Shown here in pieces: positions 1 through 4,746 of a stretch of DNA of 7,482 nt. The position numbers and the translations under genes are program-made. Within the stretch, counting starts at the first letter, position 1. Each line of letters begins with the position of its first letter. The notes beneath the pieces are model-generated. The model ran no database searches, was not told the origin of the DNA, and worked only from the letters and a program-made list of their open reading frames with translations. The DNA comes from an uncultured Oscillochloris sp. (GTDB lineage Bacteria; Chloroflexota; Chloroflexia; Chloroflexales; Chloroflexaceae), in NCBI GenBank assembly GCA_903877945.1, contig CAIRFY010000510.1, positions 1-7,482 of the forward strand, written 5' to 3'.

Positions 1-107
1 CTCACCCCCTGCCCCTCTCCCTCACGGGGAGAGGGGAGATTCTTCATCAGGATGCGCTCGGCTCCCCCTCTCCCGTTCAGGGAGAGGGGGCTGGGGGGTG
101 AGGGCTG
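1..107. repeat. Dispersed palindromic repeat, copy 1 (may extend left of the window)
   Basis: A 107-base G+C-rich element occurs again at 6586-6692 in the same orientation, with about 97 of 107 positions identical and no gaps by eye. It opens CTCACCCCC and closes GGGGGGTGAG, so the two ends can pair. Inside are two further hairpins: CCCCTCTCCC against GGGGAGAGGGG (about 12-37) and CCCCCTCTCCC against GGGAGAGGGGG (about 63-90). The fold would be a three-way cruciform. Eight of the ten differences between copies lie in the linker at 43-61, so the arms are conserved and the linker drifts. No protein is encoded. From its end to the tRNA promoter (108-197) I see nothing recognisable. Confidence 0.85.
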
Positions 108-197
108 CCCGGCGACCACACGACTTTGCACATGCCCTGCAGGCCACGTCAACGTCGCGTGATTGCCGCTCAACCCTGCTGGGGCGCTCGATCCTAG

Positions 198-226
198 TTG
201 CCAAACTGGCCCGCCTTAGGTATAGT
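198..226 (+). promoter_or_regulatory. Sigma-70-type promoter of the tRNA-Arg gene
   Basis: A -35 box TTGCCA (198-203) and a -10 box TATAGT (221-226) are separated by exactly 17 bases. The predicted transcription start, around 232-234, lies only a few bases before the mature tRNA 5' end, as is usual for single tRNA transcripts. Confidence 0.7.
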
Positions 227-237
227 TAGGGACACAG

Positions 238-314
238 GGGGCTGTAGCTCAGTTGGATAGAGCAGCGACCTTCTAAGTCGTTAGTCGTGCGTTCGAGTCG
301 CACCAGCCCCGCCA
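238..314 (+). tRNA. tRNA-Arg (anticodon UCU), CCA encoded
   Basis: The full cloverleaf can be drawn by hand. The acceptor stem GGGGCTG (238-244) pairs perfectly with CAGCCCC (304-310). The D arm is GCTC/GAGC (247-250, 260-263). The anticodon stem GCGAC/GTCGT (265-269, 277-281) has one G-U pair, and its loop CTTCTAA has anticodon TCT at 272-274. The T arm is GTGCG/CGCAC (287-291, 299-303) with loop TTCGAGT. Discriminator G is at 311 and a genomically encoded CCA at 312-314. Anticodon UCU reads AGA and AGG arginine codons, which should be rare in a G+C-rich genome. The gene is monocistronic, between its own promoter and terminator. Confidence 0.97.
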
Positions 315-322
315 GCGTTGGG

Positions 323-358
323 ACGTGGTATTCGCTTTGCGAGTACCGCGTCTTTTTT
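323..358 (+). terminator. Intrinsic terminator of tRNA-Arg
   Basis: A 12-bp stem, ACGTGGTATTCG (323-334) with CGAGTACCGCGT (340-351) including two G-U pairs, closes a 5-base loop and is followed by C then six T residues (353-358). It starts nine bases after the encoded CCA, a textbook rho-independent arrangement. Confidence 0.85.
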
Positions 359-390
359 GTTCCGTAGACTCTATTCTGGACTTTATGCCG

Positions 391-582
391 TTGCATTAGG
401 CACCGGTAGGTGTACGCTTAACGGTGGTCGGGCTATTTTGGGCGCTCAACCAGCCCATGTGCCGTTCGAGGATTTCACGATTACAGAGCGGTACATGCTA
501 CGTTGTGACAAGTGACGCAAATAGCCCGAAAGTATTAGACCACCATTTAGTGTACACCTACCCGTCGCCAGTGCCTGCGCAA
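391..582. mobile_element. MITE-like inverted-repeat element (no transposase)
   Basis: The two ends are inverted copies of one another. TAGGTGTACGCTTAACGGTG plus GT on the left (about 407-428) matches the complement of 539-560 with few mismatches. CGGGCTATTT (429-438) matches AAATAGCCCG (519-528) perfectly. The outermost TTGC..AGGCAC (391-403) matches GTGCCTGCGCAA (571-582). The right arm carries two short insertions, so the element is degenerate. The core contains a smaller hairpin (456-464 with 489-497). At about 190 bp it is too short for a transposase and looks like a non-autonomous element or the residue of an insertion sequence. I see no clear target-site duplication, so the exact boundaries and family are uncertain. 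Base composition is visibly more A+T-rich than the flanking genes. Confidence 0.6.
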
Positions 583-1341
583 TTACACTAGTCGGGAGAA
601 GTTGACCAGCAGCTCGATCAGCCCCTCGGCGCGCAGGCGCAGCTCGTCGCGCACGGCGCGGAAGGCGGTGAGACGCTCCGCATCCCCCGCGACCACTACC
701 GGGTCGGGGATGCTCCAGTGCAGGCGAGTATCGATCTGTGGCCAGAGGGCGCACTCCTCGCGGGCAATGTCACAGACGGTGATGACCACGTCGGGGACGA
801 GGTTGGCCAGGGCGTCGATGGATTTCGCCTGCTGGTGTCCAATATCGACGCCAGCCTCGGCCATCACCTGCGTGGCCATGGGATGCAGATGCGCAGGCTG
901 CGTCCCGCCGCTGCGTACCGTCATCCGCCCGCCAGTCAGGGTACGCAGCCAGCCCTCGGCGATCTGTGAGCGTGCGCTGTTGGCTCGGCAGAGAAAGACG
1001 ACCGTGCGCGCCGGCAGATCCGCCGGTGTGATCCGTGCCGGGATCGCGAGGTCAGTCCCAATCTGCCGGTATCGTGCAGACAGTTCACCGAGGTTGACCC
1101 CGTAGTAGGTCGCGCGCGCGTCGGCGTCGCTGCGGTGCTGCTGCACCAGCCCGGCTTGGCGCAGCACCCCTAGGTGGTAGGAGACCAGATTCTGTGGCAG
1201 GCCGGTCTGGGCCACCAGTTCCCCTACCTGCCGATCACTGGCGCGCAGCGCGCGCAGGAGCCGCCAGCGTGTCTCGTCGGCGATCAGCTTCAACCCCGAT
1301 AGCTCCCCGTCCGAATGACCGAAAGATATATCGTTCTTCAT
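583..1341 (-). CDS. ArsR-type regulator fused to LMW-PTP arsenate reductase (ArsR-ArsC fusion)
   Basis: This 252-residue protein has two domains. Residues about 12-100 form an ArsR/SmtB winged helix, with recognition-helix region TGLPQNLVSYHLGVLRQAGL (46-65). Residues about 112-248 form a low-molecular-weight phosphotyrosine-phosphatase fold. Its P-loop is C118-RANSA-R124, followed by S125 (CX5RS), and a candidate acid is D213 in IPDP. C190 and C197, seven apart, match the second and third redox cysteines of the thioredoxin-coupled ArsC of plasmid pI258. All three catalytic cysteines of an arsenate reductase are therefore present, which separates it from a plain tyrosine phosphatase. The ArsR half has no cysteine, so the classical ELCVCDL arsenite site is missing. 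The gene diverges from gapdh-arsJ and probably controls it and itself. It has only a weak Shine-Dalgarno sequence. The last few codons and the stop run into the neighbouring inverted-repeat element. Fusions of this kind are known in databases; the effector is unproven. Confidence 0.9.
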   Translation of the reverse strand: MKNDISFGHSDGELSGLKLIADETRWRLLRALRASDRQVGELVAQTGLPQNLVSYHLGVLRQAGLVQQHRSDADARATYYGVNLGELSARYRQIGTDLAIPARITPADLPARTVVFLCRANSARSQIAEGWLRTLTGGRMTVRSGGTQPAHLHPMATQVMAEAGVDIGHQQAKSIDALANLVPDVVITVCDIAREECALWPQIDTRLHWSIPDPVVVAGDAERLTAFRAVRDELRLRAEGLIELLVNFSRLV

Positions 1342-1369
1342 TGGTGTATCTCTGGCACCTTGTTCGCCT

Positions 1370-1398
1370 ATCCTAGCTCACTATAGTGACACTGTTAA
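1370..1398 (-). promoter_or_regulatory. Candidate promoter of the ArsR-ArsC fusion gene
   Basis: On the minus strand TTAACA (1398-1393) and TAGGAT (1375-1370) are 17 bases apart, which would start transcription near 1363, about 22 bases before the ATG. An alternative -10 TATAGT lies at 1385-1380 but lacks a good -35. A perfect palindrome sits in the spacer. Confidence 0.5.
1378..1389. promoter_or_regulatory. Perfect 12-bp palindrome TCACTATAGTGA (candidate operator)
   Basis: The dyad lies between the -35 and -10 boxes proposed for the leftward regulator gene, where a bound repressor would block RNA polymerase. Autoregulation by the ArsR-type protein is the natural reading but is inferred from position only. 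Confidence 0.45.
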
Positions 1399-1410
1399 GG
1401 GAAATACGGC

Positions 1411-1435
1411 GATATGATTGACAAATACGCATATC
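1411..1435. promoter_or_regulatory. Interrupted inverted repeat GATATG-N13-CATATC
   Basis: Six-base arms at 1411-1416 and 1430-1435 flank a TTGACA hexamer (1418-1423) in the divergent control region. A weak upstream promoter or an additional regulator site is possible, but no well-placed -10 follows the hexamer. Confidence 0.25.
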
Positions 1436-1476
1436 ATACCACAGTATATCCGCTCGAAGATCTGCTTACGGACACC

Positions 1477-1504
1477 TTGACAGAATCCGTCTTCTTGATA
1501 TAGT
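1477..1504 (+). promoter_or_regulatory. Strong sigma-70-type promoter of the gapdh-arsJ operon
   Basis: A consensus TTGACA (1477-1482) and TATAGT (1499-1504) are separated by 16 bases. Transcription would start near 1510-1512, giving an mRNA leader of about 120 bases before gapdh that contains a small ORF. A perfect palindrome covers the -10 box, so strong expression is expected only when a repressor is released. Confidence 0.75.
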
Positions 1505-1509
1505 ATCAA
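1495..1509. promoter_or_regulatory. Perfect palindrome TTGATA-TAG-TATCAA over the -10 box (candidate ArsR operator)
   Basis: The 15-base dyad has six-base arms and completely covers the -10 box TATAGT. ArsR/SmtB-family operators commonly contain TTGAT/ATCAA half sites, which are present here. A second ATCAA...TTGAT pair (1505-1509 and 1520-1524, ten bases between) overlaps it, so two dimers might bind side by side. The divergently encoded ArsR-type fusion is the obvious candidate binder. Confidence 0.6.
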
Positions 1510-1543
1510 TCGTGACTATTTGATTGTGTATCAGGGAGCATCA

Positions 1544-1636
1544 ATGGACACGCATTGCGTGCCTGACGCATGGCCCGAGCGGGTGCCCTTTGTTAAGCAT
1601 GATCGTCGTCAGGCGAGTACAGGAGTACGGGCATGA
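1544..1636 (+). CDS. Short leader ORF (30 codons) overlapping the gapdh start
   Basis: I do not recognise this peptide, which begins MDTHCVPDAWPER and ends RRQASTGVRA. An ATG at 1544 is preceded by AGGGAG (1533-1538) at a five-base spacing, a better ribosome site than most intergenic ATGs have. Its TGA stop (1634-1636) overlaps the gapdh ATG (1633-1635) in the ATGA arrangement typical of translational coupling, and the gapdh Shine-Dalgarno lies inside it. It is the first ORF on the predicted mRNA. It could be a regulatory leader peptide or simply a chance reading frame; nothing in it suggests a fold. It has one cysteine (residue 5), two histidines and no membrane segment. Confidence 0.35.
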   Translation: MDTHCVPDAWPERVPFVKHDRRQASTGVRA

Positions 1637-2640
1637 GTGTGCGTGTTGGCATCAACGGCTTCGGGCGGATCGGACGCCTGGCCCTGCGGGCGGCCTGGGG
1701 CTGGCCCGAGTTGGAATTTGTCCACATCAACGAGACCGGCGGCGACGCAGCGACAGCGGCGCACCTGCTGCACTTCGACTCGATCCACGGTCGCTGGGGC
1801 CACACGACGAGTGGCGAGGGCGGGCAGATCTTCGTCGGGGAGACGCCGATCCGTTACAGCAGCGTCAAAGACCCCGGCGCAGTGCCCTGGGCCGAGGCTG
1901 GCGTGGAGATTGTGTTGGAGGCGACGGGGAAGTTCCGCACCCCTGAGCAGCTTGAAGCCTACTTCCGGGCCGGGGTGAAGAAGGTGATCGTGGCCGCGCC
2001 GGTCAAGGGTGGCACACTAAATGTGGTGATGGGTGTGAACGATAACCTGTATCGGCCCGAGGAGCATCACCTGCTCACCGCCGCCTCCTGCACCACCAAC
2101 TGCCTGGCCCCGGTGGTGAAGGTTGTCCACGAGGGCATCGGCATCCGCCACGGGATGATTACCACCATCCACGATATGACCAACACCCAGTCAATCCACG
2201 ACACGCTGCACAAGGATCTGCGCCGGGCGCGGGCCTCCTCGCTCTCGCTGATCCCCACCAGCACCGGCTCAGCTACCGCCATCGGCCTGATCTTCCCCGA
2301 ACTGCAAGGGAAGCTCGATGGCGTTGCGGTGCGCGTGCCCCTGCTTAACGCCAGCCTGACCGACTGTGTCTTCGAGGTGAGCCGACCAACGACGATCACG
2401 GAGGTCAACCGCCTGCTGAAGGCGGCAGCCGACGACCCCCTGCGCGGCATCCTGGGCTACGAGGAGCGCCCACTGGTCTCGGTGGACTTCCGCGACGACC
2501 CGCGCTCGGCGATTGTGGACGCACCCTCGACGATGGTGACCAACGGCACGCAGGTGAAGATCCTGGCCTGGTACGACAACGAGTGGGGCTACGCTAACCG
2601 CTATGTGGAACTGGCGCGTAAGGTGGCGCTGAGTTTGTGA
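1633..2640 (+). CDS. gapdh: Arsenic-type glyceraldehyde-3-phosphate dehydrogenase (ArsJ partner)
   Basis: The 335-residue protein is full length for GAPDH. The NAD-binding Rossmann motif GINGFGRIGR is at 6-15, the catalytic cysteine is C153 in ASCTTNC, the catalytic histidine is H180 in TTIHDMTN, and the C-terminal WYDNEWGY is at 313-320. When arsenate replaces phosphate the enzyme yields 1-arseno-3-phosphoglycerate, the ArsJ substrate. Two details differ from glycolytic GAPDH: INETGG (32-37) replaces the usual N-D after the second strand, and TGSATAIG (211-218) replaces the common TGAAKAVG. These point to a specialised paralogue rather than the housekeeping enzyme. The ATG at 1633 has AGGAG at 1621-1625, seven bases upstream. 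It is the first full-length gene of the operon, with arsJ 87 bases downstream. The arsenic role rests on the neighbouring arsJ and regulator; the fold assignment is secure. Confidence 0.93.
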   Translation: MSVRVGINGFGRIGRLALRAAWGWPELEFVHINETGGDAATAAHLLHFDSIHGRWGHTTSGEGGQIFVGETPIRYSSVKDPGAVPWAEAGVEIVLEATGKFRTPEQLEAYFRAGVKKVIVAAPVKGGTLNVVMGVNDNLYRPEEHHLLTAASCTTNCLAPVVKVVHEGIGIRHGMITTIHDMTNTQSIHDTLHKDLRRARASSLSLIPTSTGSATAIGLIFPELQGKLDGVAVRVPLLNASLTDCVFEVSRPTTITEVNRLLKAAADDPLRGILGYEERPLVSVDFRDDPRSAIVDAPSTMVTNGTQVKILAWYDNEWGYANRYVELARKVALSL

Positions 2641-2641
2641 A

Positions 2642-2717
2642 TGCAAAATGCAAAATGCAAAATGGGATTGGCTTCGTCGATCTTTTGCATTTTGCATTTT
2701 GCATTTTGCATTTTGCA
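2642..2717. repeat. Heptamer-repeat hairpin between gapdh and arsJ
   Basis: Three perfect tandem copies of TGCAAAA (2642-2662) are followed, after a 20-base loop, by five perfect copies of the complementary TTTTGCA (2683-2717). The RNA or single-stranded DNA can form a stem of about 21 bp, with extra repeats that let the stem slide. It starts two bases after the gapdh stop and ends three bases before the arsJ Shine-Dalgarno. It is A+T-rich, in sharp contrast to both genes. Similar heptamer arrays are scattered in some bacterial genomes. It is not a CRISPR: the units are contiguous, without spacers. Confidence 0.9.
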
Positions 2718-2727
2718 TTGAGGAGCT

Positions 2728-4023
2728 ATGGCAACAGAATCCAGTCGGGTGGCGGATCAGAAATCTGCTGATCGCCGAAATTACATCCTGGTCACGCTGG
2801 CCTACTGGGCCGATACGCTCACCGACGGGGCGATCCGCATGCTGGTGCTGTTCTACTTCTACCAGCTCGGCTACAGCGCCTTCCAGGTGGCCTCGCTCTT
2901 CCTGTTCTACGAGATCTTTGGGGTGATCACCAACCTCTTCGGCGGCTACCTGGGCGCTCGCTTTGGGCTGAAGGCCACGCTGTTTATGGGGCTGGGGACG
3001 CAGATCATCGCTCTGAGCCTGCTGGCCTTCGCCCCGCCGTCGCTGCTGGTCGTGCCCTATGTGATGCTGGCCCAGGCCCTCTCCGGCATCGCCAAAGACC
3101 TGACCAAGATGTCGTCGAAGAGCGCGGTCAAGCTGGTAGCTGGCGAGCGCCAGGGCCAGCTCTACCGCTGGGTGAGCATCCTGACCGGCTCGAAAAATGC
3201 AATTAAGGGCGTGGGCTTCTTCCTCGGCGCGCTGCTGCTGACTCTGGTGGGCTTCCAGCCGGCCCTGCGCATCCTCGGCGGACTCGTGCTCACCGCCCTG
3301 ATCCTCGCCGCTGCCTTCATCCGTGGCGACCTAGGCGCGGCCAACAAGCAGGCGAAGTTCCGCCAGGTCTTCTCGCAGAGCCGGGCGGTGAACATGCTCG
3401 CCGCCGCGCGGATCTTCCTTTTCGGGGCACGCGATGTCTGGTTCGTGATTGGGCTGCCGGTCTTCTTCGTGAGCGTACTCGGCTGGGATTTCTGGCTGGC
3501 CGGTGGCTTTATGGCGGCCTGGACGATTGGCTACGGGGTGGTGCAGGCAGCGACGCCGGGGCTGATCCGGCAGCGGGTGGCGGGGCGGGGCGAGCCGGAC
3601 GGACGCACGGCGGTGGTGCTGGCCTTCACGCTGGCCGCCTTCCCGGCGGGGATCGCCTTGGCGCTGAGCGCCGGGCTGGCCCCGGCCCTGGTGGTGGTCG
3701 TCGGGCTGCTGGCCTTCGGCGCGGTCTTCGCGCTGAACTCGGCGGTGCACAGCTACCTGATCCTCGCCTATACGGACGGCGACAAGGTGGCGATGAACGT
3801 GGGATTCTACTACATGGCCAACGCCCTGGGCAGGCTGGCGGGCACGGTGCTCTCGGGCCTGCTCTACCAGATGGGACTCCCGTATGGGCCGAGTGGCGGG
3901 CTGATCGCCTGCCTGTGGGCTTCGGCGGCCTGCGTGCTGGTCGCAGGCGCACTCTCGCGGCTGCTGCCGGTCGCCATCGCTCCACGCACCCGGTCGATCA
4001 CGCTCACAGATATGGGCGAGTAG
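2728..4023 (+). CDS. arsJ: ArsJ, MFS organoarsenical (1-arseno-3-phosphoglycerate) efflux permease
   Basis: This 431-residue, highly hydrophobic protein has the length and helix pattern of a 12-segment major-facilitator transporter. An MFS motif-A-like loop GYLGARFGLK lies at 73-82. The N-terminal block LTDGAIRMLVLFYFYQLGYS (31-50) and FYEIFGVITNL (60-70) are what I recognise as ArsJ. ArsJ sits in the inner membrane and expels the unstable arsenylated 3-phosphoglycerate made by GAPDH, which breaks down to arsenate outside. The pairing with gapdh is the diagnostic context. The ATG at 2728 is preceded by GAGGAG (2720-2725) with only two bases between, which is short. The heptamer hairpin directly upstream could influence translation or mRNA stability of this gene relative to gapdh. 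The reading frame is intact, and the stop is followed at once by an inverted-repeat element. Confidence 0.93.
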   Translation: MATESSRVADQKSADRRNYILVTLAYWADTLTDGAIRMLVLFYFYQLGYSAFQVASLFLFYEIFGVITNLFGGYLGARFGLKATLFMGLGTQIIALSLLAFAPPSLLVVPYVMLAQALSGIAKDLTKMSSKSAVKLVAGERQGQLYRWVSILTGSKNAIKGVGFFLGALLLTLVGFQPALRILGGLVLTALILAAAFIRGDLGAANKQAKFRQVFSQSRAVNMLAAARIFLFGARDVWFVIGLPVFFVSVLGWDFWLAGGFMAAWTIGYGVVQAATPGLIRQRVAGRGEPDGRTAVVLAFTLAAFPAGIALALSAGLAPALVVVVGLLAFGAVFALNSAVHSYLILAYTDGDKVAMNVGFYYMANALGRLAGTVLSGLLYQMGLPYGPSGGLIACLWASAACVLVAGALSRLLPVAIAPRTRSITLTDMGE

Positions 4024-4039
4024 TACTACAGTTGTAAAT
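4024..4039. promoter_or_regulatory. Imperfect BlaI/CopY-like dyad (TACTACA-GT-TGTAAAT)
   Basis: The core TACA-N2-TGTA is the dyad shape bound by the BlaI/MecI/CopY repressor family. The right half departs from the symmetric TGTAGTA, so this is the weaker of two boxes. It lies directly after the arsJ stop codon. Confidence 0.3.
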
Positions 4040-4147
4040 ATCTTCGCAGAAAGGCTCCCGCCGATCACCCCCCTAGCCCCCCGCAAGCGGGGGGAACCAA
4101 TGCATTGTCCCCATGCGCTTGCGGGGGGGCTAGGGGGGGTGATTCAA

Positions 4148-4161
4148 ACTACAACTGTAGT
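4148..4161. promoter_or_regulatory. Perfect BlaI/CopY-like dyad ACTACA-AC-TGTAGT
   Basis: Six-base arms are perfectly symmetric around two central bases, the geometry of BlaI/MecI and CopY operators. It lies 24 bases before the ATG of the 2H phosphoesterase gene and just ahead of its Shine-Dalgarno, a suitable place for repression. I could not find a convincing -35/-10 pair with it, and no BlaI-family gene is in the window. Confidence 0.4.
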
Positions 4162-4185
4162 AGTAGGAGAGAGGAGCGCACCGCA

Positions 4186-4746
4186 ATGCATCAAGCACCC
4201 GCCGAGTCGCCCTGCGAACTGATTGTCTACGCCTGCCCGACCGGCCCCCTGGCCGCACAGATCGCCACCTTCTTCACCGCCAGCCAGGAGCGATTCGGCC
4301 CCAATAGCGCCCACGCCTACCCGCCGCACATCACCCTGACGGGCTTCTTCCACGACAATGCCGTGGCGATCCCGTGCTACCTCGCCGCGCTGGAGTCTGC
4401 TCACGCCAGGGCAATGGCCACCCGCCCGGCATCGCCGGTACGGATTCGCAAGATGGCCTTCCGCGATGGTTTTCACGGCCTGTTCATAAACGCACCCTGG
4501 CTGGAGGCACTCACTGCCGATTTTATCGCAGCGGCGGCCTCGCCCTCGCGCCGCGATCGACTGCGCCCCAAAGACAAACTCCACCTCAGCCTGGCCTACG
4601 GCTTTCGCCCGGCGGATGGATCGGCCCTGACCGCGATGGTCACTGCGATGGTGGATGTCGCCGCGCCGGTGGAATGGGAACTACGGCTCTACGAGCGGCT
4701 GCCCGATGGCGACTGGCTTTGCCACGCCGGATGGGAACTTCGTTAG
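4186..4746 (+). CDS. 2H phosphoesterase (2'-5' RNA ligase/cyclic phosphodiesterase superfamily)
   Basis: The 186-residue protein carries both signature histidine motifs of the 2H superfamily: H48-I-T50 in PPHITLTGFF and H133-L-S135 in LHLSLAYGF. These two motifs form the active site that opens 2',3'- or 1'',2''-cyclic phosphates, or seals and cleaves 2'-5' linkages. The length and the YPPHITLTGFF context resemble small cyclic phosphodiesterases of the plant/yeast type more than the RNA ligase ThpR. The ATG at 4186 is chosen because GAGGAG (4171-4176) lies nine bases upstream; an in-frame ATG at 4105 would sit inside the palindromic repeat. The stop overlaps the stop of the opposing phn acetyltransferase gene by four bases. 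Its neighbours suggest, but do not prove, a substrate such as 5-phosphoribosyl 1,2-cyclic phosphate from C-P lyase. It is cytoplasmic, with no signal peptide. Confidence 0.85.
   Translation: MHQAPAESPCELIVYACPTGPLAAQIATFFTASQERFGPNSAHAYPPHITLTGFFHDNAVAIPCYLAALESAHARAMATRPASPVRIRKMAFRDGFHGLFINAPWLEALTADFIAAAASPSRRDRLRPKDKLHLSLAYGFRPADGSALTAMVTAMVDVAAPVEWELRLYERLPDGDWLCHAGWELR

Larger units (their letters stand above)
4024..4162. repeat. Palindromic element with 13-bp perfect inverted ends and a long G+C-rich stem
   Basis: The outer arms TACTACAGTTGTA (4024-4036) and TACAACTGTAGTA (4150-4162) are perfectly complementary. Inside, ATCACCCCCCTAGCCCCCCG plus CAAGC (4064-4088) pairs with 4117-4143, which has one extra G in each G run. 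The left inner arm also folds on itself (CCCCCCGC/GCGGGGGG, 4077-4094), and the centre is the palindrome AATGCATT (4099-4106). The inner stem resembles the outer stem of the 107-bp repeats at 1 and 6586 (TCACCCCCC..GCCCC). It lies immediately after the arsJ stop and could stop or stabilise that transcript, but no T run makes it a standard terminator. Confidence 0.75.

Noticed and set aside
22..204. 60-codon frame on the minus strand across the first repeat
   Set aside because: It is translated largely from the palindromic repeat (PQPPLPERERG), a peptide that recurs wherever the repeat occurs. No ribosome site or fold is seen.
238..314. tRNA-Arg 3' end as a genomic-island attachment site
   Set aside because: No second copy of the tRNA 3' sequence and no integrase gene are seen in the window. 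The tRNA is followed by its own terminator.
318..754. Short frames in both strands of the inverted-repeat element that share ALxTGRCTLNGG
   Set aside because: The shared peptide is a consequence of the inverted repeat being read from either side, not a conserved protein. No transposase domain is present.
2642..2717. CRISPR-like or protein-coding reading of the heptamer repeats
   Set aside because: The units are seven bases and directly adjacent, with no spacers. The reading frames through them (MQNAK..., FCILHFAFCI...) are artefacts of the repeat.
3331..4086. Open frame of 251 codons opposite arsJ
   Set aside because: It is a low-complexity Arg/Gln/His/Pro-rich shadow of the ArsJ coding sequence and has no recognisable domain.
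4105..4185. N-terminal extension of the 2H phosphoesterase from an upstream ATG
   Set aside because: The extension would be encoded inside the palindromic repeat, has no ribosome site and is unlike family members. The ATG at 4186 has a good Shine-Dalgarno.
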